A DNA stretch of 64,000 nt from Plebeiibacterium marinum (GTDB taxonomy: Bacteria > Bacteroidota > Bacteroidia > Bacteroidales > Marinilabiliaceae), in assembly GCF_026013615.1 (NCBI RefSeq), contig NZ_JAPDPI010000024.1, positions 1 to 64,000 on the forward strand. The letters run 5' to 3'. A program made the position numbers and the translations under genes. Below the pieces are notes generated by a model. It worked only from the letters and a program-made list of their open reading frames with translations. It searched no databases and was not told the origin of the DNA. Shown piece after piece: positions 19,380 to 28,330 of the stretch (positions within the stretch are counted from its first letter, which is position 1; each line of letters begins with the position of its first letter).

Positions 19380-19862
19380 ATGGAAGACATTAACAATTCA
19401 TATCTTTCGTTTAAAGTTGGAACTGAATTATTTGCAATTCATGTTGGCAGGGTTAGCGAAATTTGCGAGTATCAGGAACCTCGGAAAATACCTGAAACAG
19501 TATCTTTTATGACAGGAGTAATTGATCATAGAGATGAAGTAATTCCTGTAATAGATACCGGTTTAAAATTTGGTATGAAAGCTGTGGAAATTACAGCTCA
19601 AACCTGTATTGTTGTTGTAGATGTAACAAGGAAAGATACCGATACCTCGTTTCGGGTGGGAATTTTAACAGATGCAGTTACTGATGTTTTTGAAGTAAAT
19701 GAGGAAGAATTTAAACAAGTAGATACTGATTACAGTCCTGGATATATAAAAGCAACATGTTCGGTCAATAATAATTTTTATTTAATATTAAATTCTGATA
19801 AAGTATTTAGTGTGAATGAAATTATTGGCATGGGTGATGTTTTAAATAAAATTAAAAAGTAG
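19380..19862 (+). CDS. CheW-domain coupling protein (second copy)
   Basis: 160-residue CheW domain: SYLSFKVGTELFAIHVGRVSEI, then RKIPETVSFMTGVIDHRDEVIPVIDTGLKFG. It resembles the CheW half of CheV more than the first copy does, but no receiver domain follows. Its stop shares a base with the GTG start of cheR. Two CheW types with one CheA and one receptor suggests mixed arrays, or that further receptors exist elsewhere in the genome. Confidence 0.92.
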   Translation: MEDINNSYLSFKVGTELFAIHVGRVSEICEYQEPRKIPETVSFMTGVIDHRDEVIPVIDTGLKFGMKAVEITAQTCIVVVDVTRKDTDTSFRVGILTDAVTDVFEVNEEEFKQVDTDYSPGYIKATCSVNNNFYLILNSDKVFSVNEIIGMGDVLNKIKK

Positions 19863-20731
19863 TGGAGAATAATAAATCATACTCAAAAGATTTAGATTGC
19901 TTTAAAGCTGAATTATCCTCAAAGGACTTTGAAGCTTTTAGCCAGTTTATCTATTCTGAGTTTGGTATAAAAATGCCTCCGGTTAAAAGAATAATGCTTC
20001 AGGGCAGGCTATTGAAAAGGATTCGCGAGTTAAATATGAATTCTTATACTGAGTATAAAGATTATCTTTTTAGCAATGATGGGCAGCGTGAGGAAATATT
20101 TAACTTTTTAAATGTTGTAACGACTAATAAAACTGACTTTTTCAGGGAACCAGTTCATTTTGATTTTCTGAAAAGTACCGTATTGCCAGCTTTTGTTGAA
20201 AAACAGAGTAGGGAACCGTTTAAAATATGGAGTGCCGGTTGTTCGAGTGGAGAAGAGCTTTATACGTTGGCAATTACCTTAAATGAGTTTAGTGCAAATA
20301 ATCCGGGATTTCATTATAATATGCTTGGAACGGATATTTCACAAAATGTTTTAAGTAAAGCTGCAAAAGGGATTTATCCCCTAAATAAGGTGGATATTAT
20401 TCCTTTGGAATTAAAAAAGAAATACTTTTTAAAAAGCAAGGATACAAATAATCCTACCGTAAAAGTGCGACCTGAACTACAGCGTAATTTAAGCTTGAAA
20501 TATTTGAATCTTATGGATTCATCTTTTTCTGCTATTAATGAAAAATATGACGTTGTATTTTGTAGAAATGTGTTGATTTATTTCGATAGGCAAACACAGG
20601 AGAGTGTGATAAATAAATTAAGTTCCCATGTAAAATCTGACGGATACTTTTTTATTGGACACTCAGAATCATTAACGGGTATGGATGTACCCTTGGAACA
20701 TATTAAGCCAACTATTTTTAGAAAAAAATAA
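19862..20731 (+). CDS. cheR: chemoreceptor glutamate methyltransferase CheR (first copy)
   Basis: 289 residues, GTG start overlapping the preceding stop. It has the N-terminal helical domain (FGIKMPPVKRIMLQGRLLKR) and the SAM-binding catalytic domain: TTNKTDFFRE, IWSAGCSSGEELYTLAI (motif I), GTDIS (motif II) and DVVFCRNVLIYFD. All key residues are intact. It should methylate Glu on the receptor at 14-15.8 kb, whose NYEKF tail is a plausible docking site. It is the canonical member of three CheR-like genes in the run. Confidence 0.95.
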   Translation: MENNKSYSKDLDCFKAELSSKDFEAFSQFIYSEFGIKMPPVKRIMLQGRLLKRIRELNMNSYTEYKDYLFSNDGQREEIFNFLNVVTTNKTDFFREPVHFDFLKSTVLPAFVEKQSREPFKIWSAGCSSGEELYTLAITLNEFSANNPGFHYNMLGTDISQNVLSKAAKGIYPLNKVDIIPLELKKKYFLKSKDTNNPTVKVRPELQRNLSLKYLNLMDSSFSAINEKYDVVFCRNVLIYFDRQTQESVINKLSSHVKSDGYFFIGHSESLTGMDVPLEHIKPTIFRKK

Positions 20732-20747
20732 GAACAAAACAAGAACC

Positions 20748-21650
20748 ATGAATAATTTATCAGACAGACAATTACTTAAAGAACTTAGACAGCGTCTTGA
20801 AGCTGGTAAAAATAGTGAAAAGGAAATAAAAGAGTTAACTCTTGAGCTTCAAAGTGTATCTAAGAAACTTAAAGATTCAGAAGCATTAAAGAGTCACTTT
20901 ATTTCTAATATATCTAATGAGATAGTAAACCCGTTTACTTCTATTTTAGGTTTATCAAAAGCAATTTTATCAGTAGAAAAACACGATTGGAAAAAAGTGG
21001 TTTCTATGGTTGCGTTGATTCACTCAGAAGCCTTTAATCTTGACTTTCAGCTAAAAAATATTTTTGTAGCAGCAAAAATTGAAGCTGGCGAAGTGGCACC
21101 AAATATTGCAAAGGTCAATATTCGTAGTTTGCTACAAACCGTGGTGGAATCATTTAATATCATCTCTCGAAAAATGGGTATTAGTTTCGATATTCAATTT
21201 AATATAGAGCATGGTTTTGGAAAGAATTTTTACTTTAAAACGGATTCTGAAAAGCTTAAATTAATTTTGAGCAACCTGATTAATAATGCATTAAAATATA
21301 GTTATAAGGATAGTAAAATTATTATACCTGTATGGCTTGATGATGAAGAAGTATTAAAAATTGCAGTTCAGGATTTTGGAACCGGTATTTCAGAGAAAAA
21401 CCAAAAAACAATATTTGAAAGGTTTAAAAGACTTGATACTGGCATTAATTCAATTAACAGAGGTCATGGATTAGGTCTTTCAATCACCAAGTCCTTGCTT
21501 GATGTTTTAAGCGGCGATATTGAAATTCAAAGTAAAAAAGGAGAAGGTTCTACATTTACCATTAGTGTTCCTGAAGCTAAAAATATTGTGGATGGATTTA
21601 GTGGTGAGGGTAATGATATTTTCTTTGATGAAGAGGATGAGATTTTTTAA
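20748..21650 (+). CDS. histidine-kinase-like protein with Asn in place of the phospho-acceptor His
   Basis: 300 residues from the ATG at 20748; a longer frame would overlap cheR. Order: N-terminal coiled coil (about 5-48), a HisKA-like helical hairpin, then a complete HATPase: SNLINNALKYS (N box), VQDFGTGIS (G1), GHGLGLSI (G2), and an acidic tail. The H-box reads F-I-S-N-I-S-N-E-I-V-N-P, so the expected His of S-H-E is Asn57 (codon AAT at 20916-20918). It has no sensor domain or membrane span. It may bind ATP without self-phosphorylating and act as a pseudokinase, phosphatase or scaffold, or phosphorylate another protein. It sits between cheR and cheD. Confidence 0.85.
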   Translation: MNNLSDRQLLKELRQRLEAGKNSEKEIKELTLELQSVSKKLKDSEALKSHFISNISNEIVNPFTSILGLSKAILSVEKHDWKKVVSMVALIHSEAFNLDFQLKNIFVAAKIEAGEVAPNIAKVNIRSLLQTVVESFNIISRKMGISFDIQFNIEHGFGKNFYFKTDSEKLKLILSNLINNALKYSYKDSKIIIPVWLDDEEVLKIAVQDFGTGISEKNQKTIFERFKRLDTGINSINRGHGLGLSITKSLLDVLSGDIEIQSKKGEGSTFTISVPEAKNIVDGFSGEGNDIFFDEEDEIF

Positions 21651-21660
21651 TGGAAGATAA

Positions 21661-22131
21661 ATGAGTCAATATTTACAACATTTTCTATATCCTTCCTCTC
21701 TTTTTGTAAGTAAAGAACCTTTTCTGGTTAAAACAATTTTAGGTTCTTGCGTTGCTATTTGTTTGTGGGACTCACGCCTTAAAATAGGAGGAATTAATCA
21801 TTATATGCTCCCTCATTGGAACGGAAATGATTTAGCTTCTCCAAAGTATGGAAATATTGCCATCGATAAATTGATTGATAAGCTGTTGTTTCATGGTTCC
21901 AGAATTGAGGATTTGCAGGCAAAGGTTTTTGGTGGTGGTGAGCTGATGCAAACGGGTAGTTCCAAAACTCAAATTGGGGAAAGGAATATTAGAGTAGCCC
22001 AAATAATGCTGGAAGAAAGAAAAATTCCTATAGTGGCCTCAAGTACAGGAGGTAAAAGAGGAAGAAAAATTATCTTTTTTACAGATACAGGAGAAGTCAG
22101 GCATAAATTGCTTGACAAAAAGAACTTATAA
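21661..22131 (+). CDS. cheD: chemoreceptor glutamine deamidase CheD
   Basis: 156 residues. The catalytic Cys lies in TILGSCVAICLWD and the His in GGINHYMLP. CheD deamidates receptor Gln to Glu, creating methylation sites for CheR, and often also docks on CheC, but no cheC is present here. The C-terminal STGGKRGRKIIFFTDTGEV region is as in the family. It precedes cheB by 86 bases, the largest gap in this part of the run. Confidence 0.93.
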   Translation: MSQYLQHFLYPSSLFVSKEPFLVKTILGSCVAICLWDSRLKIGGINHYMLPHWNGNDLASPKYGNIAIDKLIDKLLFHGSRIEDLQAKVFGGGELMQTGSSKTQIGERNIRVAQIMLEERKIPIVASSTGGKRGRKIIFFTDTGEVRHKLLDKKNL

Positions 22132-22217
22132 AAGGAATATTTTTGTCTTTTATTTATTTGCGTAAAAATTTTTTTTAATTTTCGTAAATGATAAAAAAGT
22201 ATAAATAACCTTGTACT

Positions 22218-23327
22218 ATGCGGAATAATAAAATACGGGTATTAGTTGTTGATGATTCAGCTGTGGTCAGACAGAGCCTTTCTTCAATATTAGGTTCAGA
22301 TCCTGATATTGAAGTTATGGGAACTGCTGCTGATCCGATAATCGCTGTAAAAAAAATCATGAAAGAGGTTCCGGATGTAATTACACTGGATATCGAAATG
22401 CCCAGGATGGATGGATTAACGTTTTTGCGAAAAATCATGTCGCAGCACCCAATTCCTGTCGTTATTATTTCCTCTCTTACAACTGAAGGTACCGAAACAG
22501 CCATGAAGGCTCTTGAATATGGAGCTTCTGAAATTATTGGTAAACCTGCCATGAATGCGGCAAAGTTTATTAATGAATCAAAAATTCTAATTTGTGATGC
22601 TGTGAAGGCAGCTTCGCATGTAAAGCTTTCAAGAAAGAAAATTGCCACAGCGTCACAGGTTTCAAAAATAGCATCAAAACCTGCACCTAAACTTGAAGTA
22701 AAACCTAAATACAGTGCCGATGTTATTTTAAAAAGGGCATCAGCGTCAGATAGGATTACCATAACTGATAAGGTTATTGTATTAGGAGCGTCCACAGGAG
22801 GTACGGAGGCTATACGGACTTTCTTAAAGAATTTACCTCCCAAAATGCCTGGGATAGCCATCGTGCAACATATGCCAGAGGGTTTTACCAAATCCTTTGC
22901 TAACAGTTTAAATAATATTTGCGATTTAGAGGTAAAAGAAGCAGAAAATGGAGATAAACTTTATCAAGGTAGGGTATTGATAGCGGCAGGTAATCATCAT
23001 ATGCTTTTAAAACGTGTTGGTAAAGAATATTTTGTAGAAGTAAAAGATGGACCCCTTGTCAACAGGCATAGGCCGTCTGTAGATGTTTTGTTTCGTAGTG
23101 CTTCACGATATGCTGGAAATAATGCCATTGGCATATTACTCACAGGAATGGGTAATGATGGTGCAAAAGGTTTGCTTGAGTTGAAAGAAAGTGGTGCAGA
23201 TACTGTAGCCCAGGATGAACAAAGCTCTGTAGTTTATGGCATGCCAAAAGAAGCGGCTAAATTGGGAGCAGCAAATCATATTCTAGGTTTAGATCATATA
23301 GCACCTTATTTAATTAAATCAATATAA
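22218..23327 (+). CDS. cheB: chemoreceptor methylesterase/deamidase CheB
   Basis: 369 residues. Receiver domain 1-125 with Asp58 in [11 protein letters not shown], a linker rich in Ala/Lys/Pro, then the esterase domain. The catalytic triad is Ser192 (LGASTGG), His218 (VQHMP) and Asp314 (GMGNDGA). Phosphorylated by CheA it removes receptor methyl groups, giving adaptation. Full length and intact. A lone CheB catalytic domain at 27 kb has no receiver and is separate from it. Confidence 0.96.
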   Translation: MRNNKIRVLVVDDSAVVRQSLSSILGSDPDIEVMGTAADPIIAVKKIMKEVPDVITLDIEMPRMDGLTFLRKIMSQHPIPVVIISSLTTEGTETAMKALEYGASEIIGKPAMNAAKFINESKILICDAVKAASHVKLSRKKIATASQVSKIASKPAPKLEVKPKYSADVILKRASASDRITITDKVIVLGASTGGTEAIRTFLKNLPPKMPGIAIVQHMPEGFTKSFANSLNNICDLEVKEAENGDKLYQGRVLIAAGNHHMLLKRVGKEYFVEVKDGPLVNRHRPSVDVLFRSASRYAGNNAIGILLTGMGNDGAKGLLELKESGADTVAQDEQSSVVYGMPKEAAKLGAANHILGLDHIAPYLIKSI

Positions 23328-23412
23328 TCTTTAGTAAGCTTTTGTGCTGATAAAATTATATTTTCGCGCACACTTTTGTGATTAGGTTTCATAATAATTA
23401 AAAATATTAGTT

Positions 23413-25290
23413 GTGAAAAGGATTGAATTATCTAATATACTGAATAAGTTCACCTTTAGGGGGTTTTTATTAGGATTTCTGGTTGTATTACTGGTTTTTC
23501 TTTTAAATATGAATTCCAATGTTTTTCTGCAAACAAACAGAACCTTTGCAGATATGTTATACATTTTTCCCGGGATGTGGATCCTCATAGTGTTGCCCTT
23601 TGTAACAGGCGCTCTGGGTTATTATGCTGCATTAAAGTTTATTAAGATAATTCGAAAACAACGAAGAACATTAAAGTTTGAAGCAAAAAGATCTGAAAGG
23701 GTTTTGAAGTTCATTAATAACCTTCGTGAAGGGAACTTGAATAATACAGATTTAGTTAATGACAAAAGGGATCAACTCAGTAAATCTCTTTTAAAACTTC
23801 GTGATTACTTAGTAAAAAGTAAAAAAGAACAGGAACAGAATCGAATTGAAGAAGAACAGCGGACTTGGGTTACTCAAGGATTAGCACAATTTGGAGAGAT
23901 ATTAAGAAGAAATAACGATAACCTTGAGGAACTAGCTTTTAATATCATTAGTTATCAGGTAAATTATCTAAAAATTAACCAGGGTGGGTTTTACTTATTG
24001 AATACAAATGCTAAAGGTGATAAGTATTTTGAGCTGACAGCGTGTCTTGCTTTTGATAGAAAGAAGTTTGCAGAGAAAGTTATTCAGTGGGAAGAGGGAT
24101 TGATAGGTAGATGTGCAATTGAAAAAGATACAATCTATTTAACAGATATTCCCAATGAATATATAACTATTACTTCCGGGTTAGGGCAATCAAACCCATC
24201 AGCTATATTGTTGGTGCCTTTAAAGGTAAATGACGAGGTTTACGGGGTAATTGAATTGGCATCGTTTAAGGAATTTGAGCCTTTTGAGATTGAATTTGTT
24301 GAAAAAACAGCCGAAAGTATTGCATCAACCATTTCTACTGTGCAAATAAATATCCAAACAACAAAGTTATTGCACGAAACACAGATTCAAGCTGAACGTA
24401 TGTCTCAACAAGAAGAGGAGTTGCGCCAGAACCTGGAAGAGATGCAAGCAACCCAGGAAGAATCTGACCGTCGTGAGGTTGAAATGAAAGGTATTCTTGA
24501 AGCCATTGATAACTCTGCAATAAGTTGTGAATTTGCAGTAGATGGATCGCTGATTTCCGTAAATCAGTTGTTTTTAGAAACCTTTAAATATTTGCCTGAG
24601 GAGATTGAAGGTCAAAATTTGAAAATTTTTGCATTTCAGGATGATGTAGAGGAGCTTTCAAAGATTTTATCGGATTTACAAAATGGAAAGAACTTTAAAG
24701 GCAGGGTAAAAAGGAGAACTAAATTAGGAGAAGAAATATTCTTACTCTCTACTTATACTCCGGTAATAGATAACAATGGAGAAATTGTAAAGATCTTGAG
24801 TTTGGAAAATGATGTAACCGAGCAAGTGGGAATGGAAGAGCAAATGAAGCGTTCTAAGGAAGAACTTGGCGAGTTGTTGGATCAGGCCCGGGATGAAATG
24901 AAAGAACAATTTAAAGAAATAGAAGCGGTAAAAGTACGGAACGAGAAAACACTTGAAGGAGCTCTGGATGCTATTATCACAACAAATAAAGAAGGCATTC
25001 TTGAGTTTTTTAATGCTGCCGCAGAAAAACTATGGGGGTATGAGCGAGCTGAAGTGTTAGGGAACCATATTTCTATGTTGTTTTCGGATGATATTGCCAA
25101 AAACGAACCATTTGTTAAAGCTTATGTTACCACTGGAGAACAAAAATTGATAGGCGAACGTAAAGAAGTACCTATAAAAAATAAGTTTGGTGATGAGGTA
25201 GATGTGCTGTTCTTGTTATCTGAAGCACAAGTTGGCGATGATCATTCATTTACTGCATTTATTCAAAATGTGGAAGTAGAGTTATTTTAA
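23413..25290 (+). CDS. membrane GAF-PAS-PAS sensor protein without an output domain
   Basis: 625 residues, GTG start. Two membrane spans (about 15-35 and 50-75), a HAMP-like/coiled segment (about 80-145), GAF (about 155-310), coiled coil with E-E-E-L-R-Q-N-L-E-E-M-Q, PAS (about 365-470), a second coiled coil, PAS (about 520-620). It has no kinase, cyclase or phosphatase domain, so it must signal through a partner. The GAF and the preceding EEEQRTWV linker resemble those of the two other membrane GAF proteins at 27.6 and 28.3 kb. Placed before the non-canonical CheR/CheB set, it could act as their sensor. The ligand is unknown. Confidence 0.82.
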   Translation: MKRIELSNILNKFTFRGFLLGFLVVLLVFLLNMNSNVFLQTNRTFADMLYIFPGMWILIVLPFVTGALGYYAALKFIKIIRKQRRTLKFEAKRSERVLKFINNLREGNLNNTDLVNDKRDQLSKSLLKLRDYLVKSKKEQEQNRIEEEQRTWVTQGLAQFGEILRRNNDNLEELAFNIISYQVNYLKINQGGFYLLNTNAKGDKYFELTACLAFDRKKFAEKVIQWEEGLIGRCAIEKDTIYLTDIPNEYITITSGLGQSNPSAILLVPLKVNDEVYGVIELASFKEFEPFEIEFVEKTAESIASTISTVQINIQTTKLLHETQIQAERMSQQEEELRQNLEEMQATQEESDRREVEMKGILEAIDNSAISCEFAVDGSLISVNQLFLETFKYLPEEIEGQNLKIFAFQDDVEELSKILSDLQNGKNFKGRVKRRTKLGEEIFLLSTYTPVIDNNGEIVKILSLENDVTEQVGMEEQMKRSKEELGELLDQARDEMKEQFKEIEAVKVRNEKTLEGALDAIITTNKEGILEFFNAAAEKLWGYERAEVLGNHISMLFSDDIAKNEPFVKAYVTTGEQKLIGERKEVPIKNKFGDEVDVLFLLSEAQVGDDHSFTAFIQNVEVELF

Positions 25291-25303
25291 ATAAATAATA
25301 TTT

Positions 25304-26146
25304 GTGGGGAATTTAACGTTTAAAACGTATTTAGAAGAGCTTAAGAAGCACACACCATATAATTTTTGTGAATATTCAGATAATTCAATTCAAAGACGGA
25401 TTGATAAAGTTTTGAAGGATCACAAAATGACATTGGAAGACTTATTGCATTTGACCAGAACTGATGAAGCTTTTGTTGAAAATCTGGTTGATGAGATAAC
25501 CGTAAACACTACTGAACTATTTAGAAATATGGAAACATGGGAACATCTTTATACTAAAGTGTTTCCTAATCTTAAAAGTAAAAAAAACATAAATATTTGG
25601 CATGCTGGCTGTTCTACTGGTCAGGAAGTATATTCTAACCTGATACTTTTTAATGAACTTGGTTTGTTAGACAAAGTTAAAGTTGTTGCTACAGATATTA
25701 ATCAGAAGGTAATTTCTAACGCAAAAAAAGCTGAATATTTATATAGTGCCCACCAAAGTAGTATTCAGGACTATAATGAATTTATTAAAAAGTATAATAG
25801 TAATGCCCATACGTTTGAGCATTATTGCGATATGGAAAAAAATACAGATAAGTTTGTTTTTAAAGATTTTCTAAAAAAGAAAGTTGGCTATATGCGTCAT
25901 GATTTAGTTTCTCAGGATATCCCTTTTTACCAAAAGTTTGATGTTATTTTTTGTAGAAATGTTTTGATTTATTTCAATCCCGAACTTCAAATGAGAATTG
26001 TGAGGAAATTCTTTGACAAATTGTATGATGGAGGTGTTCTGATACTTGGAAATCATGAAGCCTTGCATGGTTTTTTTAAGACTAGGTTTATACGAAGTGG
26101 CATGGTTTATACAAAAAGTTCAACTTTTCAATTTAAATACAAGTAA
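25304..26146 (+). CDS. CheR-family methyltransferase (second copy)
   Basis: 280 residues, GTG start 13 bases after the GAF-PAS gene. The CheR features are intact: RIDKVL in the N-terminal domain, TVNTTELFRN, motif I HAGCSTGQE (100-108), ATDIN with Asp131, and DVIFCRNVLIYFN. A usual CheR methylates chemoreceptor Glu side chains. This one is separated from the receptor and the classic che set and is paired with a degenerate CheR, a lone CheB domain and GAF/PAS sensors. Its substrate may therefore be one of those coiled-coil proteins, not a chemoreceptor. That is inference. Confidence 0.9.
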   Translation: MGNLTFKTYLEELKKHTPYNFCEYSDNSIQRRIDKVLKDHKMTLEDLLHLTRTDEAFVENLVDEITVNTTELFRNMETWEHLYTKVFPNLKSKKNINIWHAGCSTGQEVYSNLILFNELGLLDKVKVVATDINQKVISNAKKAEYLYSAHQSSIQDYNEFIKKYNSNAHTFEHYCDMEKNTDKFVFKDFLKKKVGYMRHDLVSQDIPFYQKFDVIFCRNVLIYFNPELQMRIVRKFFDKLYDGGVLILGNHEALHGFFKTRFIRSGMVYTKSSTFQFKYK

Positions 26147-26149
26147 CAA

Positions 26150-26956
26150 ATGGCAGTGGCACCTACTTTGAATGATATTAGAGTAATAGCTCCTATTTTA
26201 GAGGATAAGCTAAAGTTGGATATATATAATTTTGCTTTATCATTTTTACGCAGACGCTTTGCCTATGTGTTTAAACAGTTAAATATTAAAAACGTATCAT
26301 ATTTTATAGATGAGATAAAAAAGGGTAATTTAGTTTCTGACTTTTTGTATCACTTTAATGTAAGTGATACAGAGATGTTTAGAGACCCTTCGTTTTGGCG
26401 AACCTTGAGGAATAAACTTCTACCATTGTTTAATGGGAGTAATATCAATATTTGGTTGCCAGAAGTAGTATCAATTCATGAGCTGTTTTCTTTACTTGTA
26501 ATTTTAAGGGAAGTTGATTTATTAGAAAGTGTAAATATATACTGTAATTCTCCAAGTAAGAATATAATTAAAGAAATACAAGATGGAAAAGTGCCTCTTA
26601 AAACAATTGAGGTTAGTAAGCAAAATTTTAAGAGGTTGGAATTACATAGTCATTTTGAAGATTATTTCTTAGAGGAAGATAATACGATTACCATTAACAA
26701 AGAATTTTTAAAAAATGTGATTTTTATAAATAATAGTTATTTTAATGAAGGTCCTGGTAATGAAATAGATATTACATTATTTCGGAACAGGATGATATAT
26801 TATAATTCTAAGCTGCAGACAAAGGCAGAAAACGAGATCTTCAAATATATTAAAAAAGGTGGGTTTCTAGCCTTGGGTATCAGGGAGAACATAAGTAAAA
26901 CCAATAGTATGTTGTTGGAAACACACGACAAGAACGAACAAATTTTTAAAGTTTGA
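26150..26956 (+). CDS. degenerate CheR-like protein lacking the SAM-binding motif
   Basis: 268 residues, three bases after the intact cheR copy, and clearly its paralogue: FNVSDTEMFRD, then NINIW, then LFRNRMIYYNSKLQ and KGGFLALG line up along its length. The SAM motif I (AGCSTGQE in the neighbour) is LPEVVSIH (103-110), and the acidic ATD motif II is CNS. The frame is intact and codon use is normal, so it is not a decaying pseudogene. It is more likely a pseudoenzyme kept as a partner or regulator of the active copy. It could still bind a peptide tether. Confidence 0.75.
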   Translation: MAVAPTLNDIRVIAPILEDKLKLDIYNFALSFLRRRFAYVFKQLNIKNVSYFIDEIKKGNLVSDFLYHFNVSDTEMFRDPSFWRTLRNKLLPLFNGSNINIWLPEVVSIHELFSLLVILREVDLLESVNIYCNSPSKNIIKEIQDGKVPLKTIEVSKQNFKRLELHSHFEDYFLEEDNTITINKEFLKNVIFINNSYFNEGPGNEIDITLFRNRMIYYNSKLQTKAENEIFKYIKKGGFLALGIRENISKTNSMLLETHDKNEQIFKV

Positions 26957-26965
26957 TTTATTTCA

Positions 26966-27541
26966 ATGATGAACAGAAAGGCATCATATTATAAAAGTGT
27001 TGTAATTGGAGGATCAGCTGGTAGCTTTTCAATTGTATCAAAGATACTTGCAGGCATAAAGTCAGATTTTAGATACCCAATTATTGTTTGTTTACATAGG
27101 TTAAAGCACATTCGTTCCGGGCTGTTGGAGGGAATAAATTTGAAATCTAATCTTCCGGTTTTAGAACCTTTTGATAAAGATAATATGGAGGCGGGAAAAG
27201 TTTATTTGGCACCCTCAAATTATCATTTGTTTGTTGAATTCGATTCAACTTTTTCTCTATCCACTGAAGAAGTACACAATCATAGTCGACCATCAATTGA
27301 TTACACTTTTTCTTCTGCATCTACTTCTTTTAGAGAAAAAGTTATAGGAATCATATTGACAGGAGCAAATAAAGATGGGGCTACGGGAATGCATGAAATT
27401 CACAAAAAGAAGGGATATACCATTGTACAGGATCCGTTAACATGTGATGTTGATACCATGCCTAAAGCAGCGTTGCAGTTATTTACGCCTGATCAAATAT
27501 TATCGCCGGATGGAATAATTGAATTTTTGAATAATCTTTAA
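26966..27541 (+). CDS. stand-alone CheB-type methylesterase catalytic domain
   Basis: 191 residues; the receiver domain of CheB is missing. The catalytic triad is kept: Ser17 in GGSAGS, His44 in CLHRLK, and Asp137 in LTGANKDGA. Without a receiver it cannot be switched on by CheA phosphate, so its activity is either constitutive or controlled by neighbours. With the CheR pair just upstream it forms a complete methylation-demethylation couple apart from the canonical cheR/cheB. A second ATG lies at the next codon. Confidence 0.88.
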   Translation: MMNRKASYYKSVVIGGSAGSFSIVSKILAGIKSDFRYPIIVCLHRLKHIRSGLLEGINLKSNLPVLEPFDKDNMEAGKVYLAPSNYHLFVEFDSTFSLSTEEVHNHSRPSIDYTFSSASTSFREKVIGIILTGANKDGATGMHEIHKKKGYTIVQDPLTCDVDTMPKAALQLFTPDQILSPDGIIEFLNNL

Positions 27542-27550
27542 AGCTTCTAT

Positions 27551-28300
27551 ATGAGAACAAAGATATTTTTACAATTATATACAATTGCAGCTATAGCTTT
27601 TGTTTTTGCTTTATTAAAATATAGTTTTTGGGGGAATTTAGATGTTTCCTCCATGTATTTTGTATTTGAAATAGTTTCATTTATTGGTTTTCTTGGTATT
27701 ATTTATTTTTCTGATAGGCAAATTAGAGCATGTCACAGTGCAAGAGAATCTAAAGAAAAGGAATTGGAATGCATAAGGCTAGATGCAAATGAAAAGATTG
27801 AAAAGCAAAATGAATACATAGAGGAATTGTTGAGAAAATCAGGGAAGAAAGATAAAATAAAGGAAGAAATTGATGTTTTTTCAAAGAAAATAAAAGAGAT
27901 TTTAAAGTTAGATAAGGATCGTACAACTGTTGCGAAATCATTATTGAACTTTATTAGTAAAAATTACGAGATTGGTCTTGGAGTTTGTTATTTTAGGTCA
28001 GAACTTTCCGGTCAATTTACCGTAGAAGGTGTTTATGGTTTAGAAAGAGAAGAGGTTGTTGAACAATTTGATGGCAACACAGGAATGAATGGTCAATGTA
28101 TCGAAGATAAAAAAGCTATGGTTATCAAAGATATTGATGAAGATTATTTCAATATTGAATCATGTTCCGGGTCGTCCAAACCCAGTTTTATATATCTGTT
28201 GCCAATACTTAACAATGAAAATGTGATTGGTTTGCTGGAATTGGCAAGTTTTAAAGAAATAAATATAGATCGTCATTGGGACTTAATTTATAGGTCTTAA
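27551..28300 (+). CDS. small membrane GAF-domain protein
   Basis: 249 residues. Two N-terminal spans (about 5-22 and 33-53), a long charged coiled coil (about 57-115), then one GAF domain (about 120-245) with GLLELASFKE near its end. The GAF strands closely match those in the sensor at 23.4 kb and the phosphatase at 28.3 kb, so all three are duplicates of one module. It has no output domain. It may form heteromers with the phosphatase protein, whose gene starts 30 bases on. The ligand is unknown. Confidence 0.7.
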   Translation: MRTKIFLQLYTIAAIAFVFALLKYSFWGNLDVSSMYFVFEIVSFIGFLGIIYFSDRQIRACHSARESKEKELECIRLDANEKIEKQNEYIEELLRKSGKKDKIKEEIDVFSKKIKEILKLDKDRTTVAKSLLNFISKNYEIGLGVCYFRSELSGQFTVEGVYGLEREEVVEQFDGNTGMNGQCIEDKKAMVIKDIDEDYFNIESCSGSSKPSFIYLLPILNNENVIGLLELASFKEINIDRHWDLIYRS

Positions 28301-28330
28301 TAATAAATAGGGATTTTATAATTTTATAAA

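Noticed and set aside
22132-22217. T-rich stretch with repeated CGTAAA between cheD and cheB as a terminator
   Set aside because: The arms do not pair well enough for a stable stem, and the run continues on the same strand.
22175-22891. 238-codon minus-strand open frame opposite cheB
   Set aside because: It is the reverse complement of a conserved, motif-complete cheB reading frame and has no family pattern of its own, so it is a shadow.
26150-26956. Calling the degenerate CheR a pseudogene
   Set aside because: The frame is full length, has no stop or shift, and keeps non-catalytic family motifs, which fits a pseudoenzyme better than decay.
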